Part shown: one piece after another, positions 1 through 5,281 of the stretch
Layout of the letters: each line of letters starts with the position of its first letter
How positions within the stretch are numbered: the first letter of the stretch is position 1
NCBI GenBank assembly: GCA_021767325.1
Contig: JAASTM010000129.1
Location: 1 to 6,648 of the forward strand
Length of the DNA: 6,648 nucleotides
From: Spirochaetales bacterium
GTDB lineage: Bacteria > Spirochaetota > Spirochaetia > DSM-16054 > Sediminispirochaetaceae
Direction: 5' to 3'
Notes under the pieces: generated by a model
Databases searched by the model: none
The model's input: the letters and a program-made list of their open reading frames with translations, nothing else
What the model was told of the DNA's origin: nothing
Position numbers and translations under genes: made by a program

Positions 1-441
1 ACCAAAGCCCAGGCCGGCATCACTCTCGACACCACTTTCGCAGTTGATTTTCTCGATATCTATTTTTTCGAATTTCGCGGCCGCTACCTGGCCTACCGGG
101 CCTCTAGTCCGGGAGAAGACTGGATTCTCTACCGCGCCTTTAATGCCCTGGGAGCTTCGGTGGGAGGCGGATTCATGCTGCCAGAGTTCAAGATATTCGG
201 CGAGTTCCCGGTAATTCCATCGGTTACCATGCGGGCCTATGGGAACTTTGCCTCGTACACGTACACCGATATATACTTTTTTTACCCGTCCCTCGAGATC
301 GAGCCGGGATTTACTTTTGGCCGCTACTATGATGACAGACTACAGCTGGAGTTGAGTGTGCCGATTGAGTGGAATTTCCAGCGTGACCTTGATCTGTTTA
401 TCTCCGGAGGACTTTCGCTCAGCGCCGCCCTGCATTTTTGA
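1..441 (+). CDS. Outer-membrane beta-barrel protein, C-terminal part (5' end outside window)
   Basis: The frame is open from the first base and ends at TGA 439-441, giving 146 visible residues, so the start lies upstream of the window. The residues show short alternating hydrophobic/polar stretches rich in aromatics and glycine (for example FKIFGEF, YTYTDIYFFY, LQLELSVPIEWNF). The last residue is Phe, in SLSAALHF. An aromatic C-terminus closing an amphipathic strand is the usual Bam-recognised end of outer-membrane barrels, so an outer-membrane location is inferred. I cannot name the family or a substrate. An internal ATG at 175 is unlikely to be the true start because barrel-like sequence continues upstream of it. 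The next gene on the same strand begins 76 bases downstream and has a promoter-like sequence of its own. Confidence 0.6.
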   Translation, partial: TKAQAGITLDTTFAVDFLDIYFFEFRGRYLAYRASSPGEDWILYRAFNALGASVGGGFMLPEFKIFGEFPVIPSVTMRAYGNFASYTYTDIYFFYPSLEIEPGFTFGRYYDDRLQLELSVPIEWNFQRDLDLFISGGLSLSAALHF

Positions 442-469
442 TGCTTATTGGTGCTGCAACCAGGATAAG

Positions 470-497
470 TTAACAGCAATAGAAAAGAGCCGATAAT
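470..497 (+). promoter_or_regulatory. Putative sigma70-type promoter of the TrkA-C protein gene
   Basis: TTAACA (470-475) and GATAAT (492-497) are separated by 16 bases, and each matches its consensus hexamer at five of six positions. The predicted transcript would start near 504, leaving a leader of about 14 nt before the ATG at 518. This is sequence resemblance only. Confidence 0.4.
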
Positions 498-517
498 GAG
501 AGCAATGGTAGAATAAT

Positions 518-1366
518 ATGGTAGCACTTGCATCTTTCTTCGTCATTCTGATTGTCTCACTTACGATTGTACGGGTTGCAGCGGTTATGCTGGAGCTGAC
601 CGGCATATCGAAGGATACCGCCCGCTTTCAGTCCCGCTCAGCATTTACCGGAGCCGGCTACACGACGCATGAAGCCGAAATGATTGTAAAGCACCCGGTA
701 CGCCGGCGGATTATCTCGAGCCTAATGCTGATTGGAAACATCGGTTTCGTGACATTCGTATCCTCGCTGGTCATCTCGTTTCTAAGCATCCGCAGCCGCG
801 AGTCTGCCCTGTTTACCTTTGGTATCCTGATCGGCGGTTTATTACTTATTTATCTGATAACCCGTTCAAGGCTTCTCAACCGACTGCTGGAGAAGATCAT
901 CGAGCGCTTTTTACGTAAGGTAACCAAAATACACACACTGGACTATGAAAGTCTTCTCAATCTAGCGGGTAACTTCGAAGTAATTACCGTATCTGTGAAG
1001 CCAGACAGCTGGCTTGCCGACGAAGTTTTGTCCGAATTGAAACTCTCCGAAGAAGGGGTGCTGGTGCTGGGCATTCGCCGTATAGATGGCTATTTCCTCG
1101 GTTCACCCCGCGGGGAAACCACCGTGTACGCCGGCGATGAGCTGATTGCATACGGCCGCGAGGATGCGCTCAAGAACCTCAGCGAACGGCGCAAAGGCCC
1201 CGAGGGCGACCTACAGCACCAACTCGGCTTGGAGCAGCAGCTGCGGCTCGAAGGCAAGCGTCCAAAGCACCCCCGCAAAAAATCCGGAGCCCGCAGGCCG
1301 GCTGCCGAGGTTCCGCAAAAGGTGGCCGGAACTATCGGCAAGTTCTTTCAAAAGCGGAAGAAGTAG
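518..1366 (+). CDS. Membrane protein with C-terminal TrkA-C (RCK_C) domain
   Basis: The 282-residue protein has predicted membrane segments at about 4-26, 66-89 and 97-115. A linker then leads to a TrkA-C/RCK_C-like domain at about 152-224 (EVITVSV, VLVLGIRR, VYAGDELIAYG). RCK_C domains bind small ligands, such as cyclic di-AMP or ions, and gate transport proteins. No Rossmann-type RCK_N domain is visible. Residues 40-53 (SAFTGAGYTTHE) resemble the pore loop of Trk/Ktr potassium transporters, although one such loop per chain would require oligomers; this is inference. The tail from about residue 224 is strongly basic and Lys/Arg-rich, so probably cytoplasmic and disordered. The ATG at 518 is the first in-frame start; its Shine-Dalgarno sequence is weak. 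The likely role is ligand-controlled ion transport or sensing at the inner membrane; the exact substrate is unknown. Confidence 0.7.
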   Translation: MVALASFFVILIVSLTIVRVAAVMLELTGISKDTARFQSRSAFTGAGYTTHEAEMIVKHPVRRRIISSLMLIGNIGFVTFVSSLVISFLSIRSRESALFTFGILIGGLLLIYLITRSRLLNRLLEKIIERFLRKVTKIHTLDYESLLNLAGNFEVITVSVKPDSWLADEVLSELKLSEEGVLVLGIRRIDGYFLGSPRGETTVYAGDELIAYGREDALKNLSERRKGPEGDLQHQLGLEQQLRLEGKRPKHPRKKSGARRPAAEVPQKVAGTIGKFFQKRKK

Positions 1367-1383
1367 CCTGGCAGCCCCGCCGA

Positions 1384-1412
1384 TTGTTTTTTCTACTCCA
1401 CTGCAGTATATT
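1384..1412 (+). promoter_or_regulatory. Putative promoter of the caspase-like lipoprotein gene
   Basis: TTGTTT (1384-1389) and TATATT (1407-1412) are separated by 17 bases. The -10-like hexamer ends 6 nt before the ATG at 1419, so transcription would start at or next to the A of the start codon. No Shine-Dalgarno sequence is present. Its own promoter suggests that the gene is not simply cotranscribed with the preceding membrane-protein gene. Confidence 0.45.
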
Positions 1413-1418
1413 ACGACT

Positions 1419-2402
1419 ATGCTCATGATATGTAACGCCCTGCCTGGGATACGGCCAGCCCTGAAAACGGCGGCCGTTCTAATTACTGCAGCGATAGTAC
1501 TTAGCGCAGCGGCCTGCAAGATAAATCCCACCCCACCCGACCGGTATGCGCTGGTGTATGGGGTCAGTGATTATGATGAGACAATCTCATACAACGGCTA
1601 CCACTTTAGCGATCTTAATTACACTGACGATGATGCTGTAGACATTGCAAACGCCCTTTCGCAAAAAGGTTTTAATACCAAACTAAGAGTCAATAACCAG
1701 GCTACCAAAGAACAGTTTATTAATGATTTACAAAACTATGCTAGCAGTCTTTCAAGTAGTGACCTGTTGTTAATATATTTCTCTGGTCACGGAACCCAGT
1801 CATATCCTGCGGGATGGAAAATATATCAGAATGAAGATCAATTTTCTGATCCATACGATGAATACTTAGTTTTCTTTCAAGATGAAGCCGATTACACTAC
1901 TCACACTGTCGCTGATACTGAACTTTATTCCTTAGTTAGAACACTTCCAAACCGAAAGATAGTCATCATTATAGATGTATGTCATTCGGGCGGATTTATT
2001 GGACAATATTCCGATTTTGATGCAGTCCCTGCCGATTTTGATTATAACAGTCAGAAAAATGAAGATATTTTGGGGTCAGCTATTTCAACATTTTTCTCTC
2101 CTTCAAATTCTGATATAACCCCAGAAACAGCAATAGTGCTCACAGCATCAGGAGAAAGGGAAACCTCAGCAGAACCAGGATTAATCGGTGATCCATTGAA
2201 TGTAGAAAATGGCTTTTTTACAGAAAGTATTTTATTTGCGGTAGATCATGGAGATTTAAACAATGATGGATATGTTGACACATTAGAACTTTTTTTTGAG
2301 GCAAAGGCTTATTTTGAATACCTTAGTAAAACATATTACCTAAACTACATGCCCCACATTTCCGGCGGGCCGGTGGATTATATTCTTTTCAAATCTGATT
2401 AA
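1419..2402 (+). CDS. Caspase-like (peptidase C14) lipoprotein with EF-hand motif
   Basis: The 327-residue protein starts with a basic/hydrophobic signal segment (residues 10-32) and a permissive lipobox, LSAAAC, so Cys33 would be lipidated and the enzyme exported and membrane-anchored. The p20-like domain spans about 42-275: strand RYALVYGVSDY, acidic NYTDDDAVDIANAL, catalytic His124 in YFSGHGTQ, and catalytic Cys188 in IIIDVCHSGG. Both dyad residues are present. The DxCHSGG form is metacaspase-like, suggesting basic P1 specificity (inference). Residues 279-290 (DLNNDGYVDTLE) fit a complete EF-hand calcium loop, a motif seen in some bacterial C14 proteins. A longer frame reaching back to 1146 overlaps the upstream gene and was not used. 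The body is AT-rich (19 G/C in 60 bases at 2221-2280, against 35 in 60 at 1081-1140), which suggests transfer. Substrate and role, whether defence, signalling or envelope proteolysis, are unknown. Confidence 0.85.
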   Translation: MLMICNALPGIRPALKTAAVLITAAIVLSAAACKINPTPPDRYALVYGVSDYDETISYNGYHFSDLNYTDDDAVDIANALSQKGFNTKLRVNNQATKEQFINDLQNYASSLSSSDLLLIYFSGHGTQSYPAGWKIYQNEDQFSDPYDEYLVFFQDEADYTTHTVADTELYSLVRTLPNRKIVIIIDVCHSGGFIGQYSDFDAVPADFDYNSQKNEDILGSAISTFFSPSNSDITPETAIVLTASGERETSAEPGLIGDPLNVENGFFTESILFAVDHGDLNNDGYVDTLELFFEAKAYFEYLSKTYYLNYMPHISGGPVDYILFKSD

Positions 2403-2621
2403 GTGATGCGCCTCGGAATAGGCGAACACCTTATTCCAGTCGGAGCTCTGCGTGACCGCCTCGAGGAACTGCCCAAGGATAAGGATACAGAGATTATCAC
2501 CTACTGTAAGATATCCCTACGCGGGTATGAAGCTGCCCGAACCCTAATTGCCAACGGATTTACAAACGTGAAGGTTATGGAAGGCGGTATCATGGCCTGG
2601 CCATACCATCGCGAGAAGTAG
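2403..2621 (+). pseudogene. Truncated rhodanese domain (C-terminal stump of a larger enzyme)
   Basis: The 72-residue frame begins GTG-ATG directly after the caspase TAA, in the same frame. From LIPVGALRDRLEELP onward it matches the second half of a rhodanese domain. It keeps the presumed active-site loop YCKISLRGYEA (Cys at residue 35), the helix ARTLIANGF and the closing VMEGGIMAWPY. This form of the loop is typical of rhodanese domains at the C-terminus of CoA-disulfide reductase or NADH oxidase-like flavoproteins. The first half of the fold (the DVR/E region) and any flavoprotein domains are absent, so sulfurtransferase activity is doubtful. It may still be translated by coupling to the caspase gene. 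The likeliest origin is a flavoprotein gene whose 5' part was replaced by the caspase gene. A small functional partner protein is the less likely alternative. Confidence 0.65.
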
Positions 2622-2654
2622 TTTTTAACAAGTTCATTAAAACATCTTAGTTCG

Positions 2655-2678
2655 GGCCGCAGTTTAAACACTGCGGCC
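2655..2678. terminator. Perfect hairpin between convergent genes, possible bidirectional terminator
   Basis: GGCCGCAGT (2655-2663) pairs perfectly with ACTGCGGCC (2670-2678) around a 6-base loop. It sits between the end of the rhodanese stump (2621, +) and the end of the first vapC (2687, -). There is no clear T-run on either side, so it is a weak intrinsic terminator at best. Confidence 0.5.
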
Positions 2679-2686
2679 TGTCAGTA

Positions 2687-3109
2687 TTACACAATCCTCA
2701 AGTTGAGGCCGGGATATTCCGAGAAACCTTGGTCAGCCGTCAAAAAGAGGCAGTCATAGCGGATAGCCAGCGCTGCCAGGAGTGCATCCGGAACTTGGTT
2801 GCCCTGCACTGCCTTCACCAAAGAAAGATGCTTGAATACGCCGTAAGTCATCTGGTCCACCTCTACAAAGCGTGCATTTGGATGGCTTTCGAGTGTATCG
2901 ATAAACTCCCACGCTTCGCTGTGAGGCGAGGGCTTATTAAATATCTTTGGATTCGTGACAATTCGAAGAAAAGACGCGGCGATGCTCGGGGCAAAGAGAA
3001 AGACCTCGTTTCCATTCAAGCCGTTCATCAGTACTTCTCTGGCCCTATCGTGAAAAGGGCTGTCCCCGCGAAACGCATAAACCCACAGATTAACATCCCA
3101 GAATATCAA
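2687..3109 (-). CDS. vapC: PIN-domain ribonuclease toxin, VapC (Mtu_PIN/TIGR00028-like)
   Basis: I place the start at TTG 3109. It overlaps the antitoxin stop (TTGA) and has GAGGT six bases upstream, giving 140 residues; an upstream ATG at 3154 would add a 15-residue Arg/Gly-rich extension. The PIN fold shows Asp5 in FWDVNLWVYAF, Asp108 in VPDALLAALA and Asp126 in LTADQGF, the metal-binding acids of this nuclease family. The central acidic residue is missing, with SFLRIVTNPKIF in its place; this FLRxxTNP pattern is typical of the subfamily first described in Mycobacterium tuberculosis. The C-terminal FSEYPGLNLRIV also fits. The expected role is Mg-dependent cleavage of tRNA or rRNA when freed from the antitoxin. 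It is cotranscribed with vapB upstream, and translational coupling through the overlap is likely. Confidence 0.88.
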   Translation of the reverse strand: MIFWDVNLWVYAFRGDSPFHDRAREVLMNGLNGNEVFLFAPSIAASFLRIVTNPKIFNKPSPHSEAWEFIDTLESHPNARFVEVDQMTYGVFKHLSLVKAVQGNQVPDALLAALAIRYDCLFLTADQGFSEYPGLNLRIV

Positions 3110-3336
3110 CGGTAGACCTCGTTTCCCTCTCCCAGTTGCCTGACGCCTTCCCACGTATGGCCATCCTTCAAACCGCCGTCAGAACTTGAAACCGGTAGAT
3201 CCCGTGGAATCTGGCTCTGCTTCAAGCGTATGCGCAGCCCCTCAACAATCAGCCGTGTAAGGGTGGTATGCTCCCTGGCAGCTCTAATTTTTGCCTCAGA
3301 AATTAATGAATCGGGAAAATTCAGGGTGGTTTTCAT
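3106..3336 (-). CDS. vapB: VapB-type antitoxin of the first module
   Basis: The 76-residue protein has an N-terminal beta strand, MKTTLNFPDSL, followed by two helices with the pattern EAKIRAAREHTTLTRLIVEGLR, the ribbon-helix-helix DNA-binding layout of CopG/VapB antitoxins. The C-terminal part (DLPVSSSDGGLKDGHTWEG) resembles the toxin-binding tail found with TIGR00028-type toxins. The protein should neutralise the PIN toxin encoded just downstream (overlap of 4 bases) and repress its own promoter. No Shine-Dalgarno sequence precedes the ATG at 3336, and the predicted -10 hexamer ends 6 bases before it, so the transcript may be leaderless. Confidence 0.82.
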   Translation of the reverse strand: MKTTLNFPDSLISEAKIRAAREHTTLTRLIVEGLRIRLKQSQIPRDLPVSSSDGGLKDGHTWEGVRQLGEGNEVYR

Positions 3337-3366
3337 ACAGATATATTACAAATAATACAGATTTAT
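3335..3366. repeat. Direct repeat, candidate VapB operator
   Basis: ATACAGATATAT (3335-3346) and ATACAGATTTAT (3355-3366) differ at one base and are offset by exactly 20 bases, about two helical turns. They cover the promoter and the start codon. Ribbon-helix-helix antitoxins commonly bind such paired half-sites, so this is the likely autoregulatory site (inference). Confidence 0.4.
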
Positions 3367-3371
3367 GTAAA
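3343..3371 (-). promoter_or_regulatory. Putative vapBC promoter, first module
   Basis: On the minus strand TTTACA (3366-3371) and TAATAT (3343-3348) are 17 bases apart. The -10 element ends 6 bases from the vapB ATG. An alternative -10, TATTAT at 3352-3357, lacks a good -35. Either choice gives little or no leader. Confidence 0.5.
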
Positions 3372-3398
3372 GAAAAACTTTTTGCTTAATTAGTGAAA

Positions 3399-3542
3399 AT
3401 GATTAAGGATATTATTGCATCGGCTGGCGCTGCGTATGCAGTAACAGAGACGATTGCTCCGTTTCTTGCTCTCAATTCGCAGACAGTGATGGACAAGGGA
3501 ACACAAATTGACCTTGATATTGGCCTAAAATTCATGTTCTAA
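3399..3542 (+). pseudogene. C-terminal remnant of an outer-membrane beta-barrel gene
   Basis: The 47-codon frame (ATG 3399, or GTG 3393; TAA 3540-3542) encodes sequence resembling the last strands of a barrel: AAYAVTETIAPFLALNS, then QIDLDIGLKFMF with a terminal Phe. It has no signal peptide and is too short to form a barrel. A stop (TAA 3387-3389) lies just upstream in frame, where the AT-rich vapBC promoter region begins. The simplest reading is the 3' end of a gene whose body was lost, perhaps when vapBC arrived. No close relation to the barrel protein at the window start is obvious. A genuine small peptide gene is less likely. Confidence 0.4.
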
Positions 3543-3573
3543 CTATACGGACGCACTCCTTGCAGATTTGAAA

Positions 3574-4368
3574 TCACCGCTTTCGGCGCGGCGGAAGGGG
3601 AATCAGCATACTGGTCGATTCCTTGTAAGAGAGGTAGTCCGGATTGTTTCCATATTTTCTGTCGGCGCTTTTCTCCAGAAGCGGTATTCCGCTGACGAAC
3701 AGAAGCAACACTGTAATCCAAAGCGGTCCTATAAGGGTCAACCAGAAAAGCCCTTCGAGTGATGGTATAACAACAATAAACAGCCCCCACCATACAAGCA
3801 TTTCTCCGAAGTAATTCGGGTGCCGCGAATACTTCCACAGCCCGGAATCCACCCAGTGAGAATTGTTTTCAGGTGTGCGTCTGTAGCGGAATTTCTGTAC
3901 ATCGCTTATAGATTCAATCAACAATCCCAGAGAAAATAGTAGGATCCCAAGTAGAGTGAAGTAGAGGGCCCCCTCATCAGATGGAGAAGTAATATACACC
4001 GAGAACGGTAGCATCACGAGCCACACCGTCGTCGCCTGCAAGACCCAGAATTGCAAGAAATTTATAAAATTACCCCTTTTGTCATCAAAACGGGCATCCT
4101 TGCCGATTTTAATAATCCTGTAAAACAGGTAACCCCCCAGTCTGGTGCTCCACAGCAGGATAGCCACTGCTACAATAATCTTGTGATAGGAAAAGGGCGG
4201 CCCGGATGCAGACAGGAGAAAAAGAGTCAGCAGAAAAAAACTCAGACTGTAGGAGAAATCGGTAACTTTATCAGTCTTGAAAGCAGCCGCACACACACAA
4301 AAGAAGCAATTGACGGCAAAACTAAAAATCAATGAGAAAAATATCGGATAGGACTGGACAAACTCCAT
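3574..4368 (-). CDS. DUF1295 family integral membrane protein (steroid 5-alpha-reductase-like)
   Basis: I choose the ATG at 4368 (264 residues) because AGGAGT lies about 6 bases upstream; an ATG at 4428 would add 20 residues without ribosome-binding support. About seven hydrophobic segments span residues 5-230. The family hallmark is near the C-terminus: GLWKYSRHPNYFGEMLVWWG at about 176-195, followed by GIPLLEKSADRKYG (227-240) and a Pro-rich end. DUF1295 proteins belong to the clan of NAD(P)H-dependent steroid/enoyl reductases and isoprenylcysteine methyltransferases, in which the conserved RHPNY region helps bind the cofactor. The substrate is unknown; a lipid is likely. The gene is transcribed alone on the minus strand, convergent with the barrel remnant. 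The length is normal and the gene looks intact. Confidence 0.85.
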   Translation of the reverse strand: MEFVQSYPIFFSLIFSFAVNCFFCVCAAAFKTDKVTDFSYSLSFFLLTLFLLSASGPPFSYHKIIVAVAILLWSTRLGGYLFYRIIKIGKDARFDDKRGNFINFLQFWVLQATTVWLVMLPFSVYITSPSDEGALYFTLLGILLFSLGLLIESISDVQKFRYRRTPENNSHWVDSGLWKYSRHPNYFGEMLVWWGLFIVVIPSLEGLFWLTLIGPLWITVLLLFVSGIPLLEKSADRKYGNNPDYLSYKESTSMLIPLPPRRKR

Positions 4369-4414
4369 TGCAAGACTCCTGTATAAGCATAGCACGGATA
4401 TCAAAACAATAACT

Positions 4415-4543
4415 TTAGAAGTGTACAATATTCACTTCCCCCAACTCCACGTCCCATCCGCGCCAATCTGTGGTTACCCGCCTGCCCCGCTCTGTATATC
4501 CGTAGTTTATTATTTTTCCCCATCGATTCTCAAATGCTGCATC
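4415..4543 (-). other. Possible gene remnant in the DUF1295/vapB intergenic region
   Basis: On the minus strand 42 codons are open between an in-frame TGA (4544-4546) and TAA (4415-4417). They read like a real protein end: RWGKIINYGYTERG, then VTTDWRGWDVELGEVNIVHF. There is no ATG or Shine-Dalgarno sequence, so it is not a functional gene here. A related codon-phased segment recurs at 5502-5531. Chance cannot be excluded. Confidence 0.22.
4495..4524. repeat. Intergenic repeat copy 1, upstream of second vapBC
   Basis: TATATCCGTAGTTTA, eight unrelated bases, then CCCCATC. The same arrangement (14 of 15 bases plus 7 of 7, same 8-base spacing) recurs as a direct repeat at 5502-5531. The two copies bracket the second vapBC module and the Pmp3 gene. 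Confidence 0.45.
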
Positions 4544-4556
4544 TCAAAGTCTTATC

Positions 4557-4585
4557 TTGACTCCACTGCGTATTCCTCTTACACT
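4557..4585 (+). promoter_or_regulatory. Putative vapBC promoter, second module
   Basis: TTGACT (4557-4562) and TACACT (4580-4585) are separated by 17 bases. Transcription would start near 4592, giving a leader of about 43 nt before the GTG start at 4635. Confidence 0.6.
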
Positions 4586-4622
4586 TAGTAGTGTAGGCAT
4601 TTTTTGTATACATTGTAGGCAT
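4580..4622. promoter_or_regulatory. Candidate VapB operator: inverted repeat plus direct repeats
   Basis: TACACT (4580-4585) and AGTGTA (4590-4595) form an inverted repeat that includes the -10 element. TGTAGGCAT occurs at 4592-4600 and again at 4614-4622, offset by 22 bases, with the palindrome GTATAC (4606-4611) between them. The position fits autorepression by the antitoxin (inference). Confidence 0.45.
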
Positions 4623-4634
4623 AAGGAGCGTGCA

Positions 4635-4877
4635 GTGCGACAATATACTGTAAGAAATATTCCCAGTGCATTGGATCGGGCATTACGTGAATGGGCACAA
4701 CAGCGCAACATAAGTCTAAACAAGGCTATAGTTGATGCTATTAAAAAAGGCATCGGTATGGATGAGGAGCAGGAGCATAACGACCTCGATGATCTTATCG
4801 GTACATGGCAGCGAGATGAGGAGTTTGATAAGGCCCTCAGCGAACAGGATACTATTGAGCAGGACCTATGGCGATAG
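4635..4877 (+). CDS. vapB: VapB-type antitoxin of the second module
   Basis: The start is GTG 4635, preceded by AAGGAG with a 6-base spacer; the open frame extends upstream to 4557, but that part coincides with the promoter. The 80-residue product begins RQYTVRNIPSALDRALREWA and continues RNISLNKAIVDAIKKG, the strand-helix-helix order of a CopG/Arc-type ribbon-helix-helix domain. The acidic C-terminal part (DLDDLIGTWQRDEEF, then ALSEQDTIEQDLW) matches the usual toxin-binding segment of VapB antitoxins. It should dimerise, bind the repeats over its promoter and block the downstream PIN toxin. It overlaps vapC by 10 bases. It is not closely similar to the other VapB in the window, so the two modules are not recent duplicates. 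Confidence 0.85.
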   Translation: MRQYTVRNIPSALDRALREWAQQRNISLNKAIVDAIKKGIGMDEEQEHNDLDDLIGTWQRDEEFDKALSEQDTIEQDLWR

Positions 4878-5257
4878 ATATTGCAATCGATACGAACCGG
4901 TACCGGGATTTTATGGATGCAGTGCCCGCGGCAGTTCAGGTTTTTCGAAGGGCTACAAGAATTTGTGTTCCCTTCATAGTTATTGCTGAATTACGGGCAG
5001 GTTTTGCAGTGGGGAAAAGGGGAAGAGAAAACGAGCGGTTTTTCGAACAATTTCTCCAGCGAGAACGTGTGGAGATACTCATGCCTACAATGGAGACAAC
5101 GCGAAGTTATGCGCAACTTTTCCGCCAGCTTCGGGAAGCGGGAACTCCAATACCGACTAACGACTTATGGATAGCGGCTATCACGATTCAACACAATTTA
5201 TACCTATTCAGCCGTGACGAGCATTTCGATGCCCTTCCGCAGATTCCCCGGATGTAG
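4868..5257 (+). CDS. vapC: PIN-domain ribonuclease toxin, VapC, second module
   Basis: The 129-residue protein carries the full acidic set of a PIN nuclease: Asp8 in IAIDTNRY, Glu41 in IVIAELRAG, Asp99 in PTNDLWIAA and Asp117 in LFSRDEHFD. The PxNDLWIAA segment and the Glu in IAELRAG are typical of VapC toxins. It should act in the cytoplasm as a Mg-dependent RNase on tRNA or rRNA, held inactive by the VapB encoded just upstream. The ATG at 4868 lies inside the vapB end, with AGGA upstream, which suggests coupled translation. It ends 24 bases from the convergent Pmp3 gene, with no clear terminator between them. The gene appears intact and belongs to a different PIN branch from the first VapC, which lacks the central Glu. 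Confidence 0.88.
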   Translation: MAIDIAIDTNRYRDFMDAVPAAVQVFRRATRICVPFIVIAELRAGFAVGKRGRENERFFEQFLQRERVEILMPTMETTRSYAQLFRQLREAGTPIPTNDLWIAAITIQHNLYLFSRDEHFDALPQIPRM

Positions 5258-5281
5258 CAAGTTAGACTATTCACACACGTA

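Noticed and set aside
1146..1418. Upstream extension of the caspase frame
   Set aside because: It overlaps the TrkA-C gene, is low-complexity out-of-frame sequence, and would bury the signal peptide; promoter and lipobox support the start at 1419.
1090..1531. Two minus-strand frames across the TrkA-C end and caspase start
   Set aside because: Cys/Ser/Arg-rich shadow translations without start signals or recognisable domains.
2729..3115. 128-codon plus-strand frame
   Set aside because: Antisense shadow of the first vapC, whose PIN residues are clear.
4051..4335. 94-codon plus-strand frame
   Set aside because: Antisense to the DUF1295 gene; no ribosome-binding site or domain.
5261..5267. GTTAGAC, fitting the integron core GTTRRRY
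   Set aside because: I found no matching RYYYAAC partner or paired inner arms at a suitable distance, so an attC site is not supported, although the cassette-like gene order invited the check.
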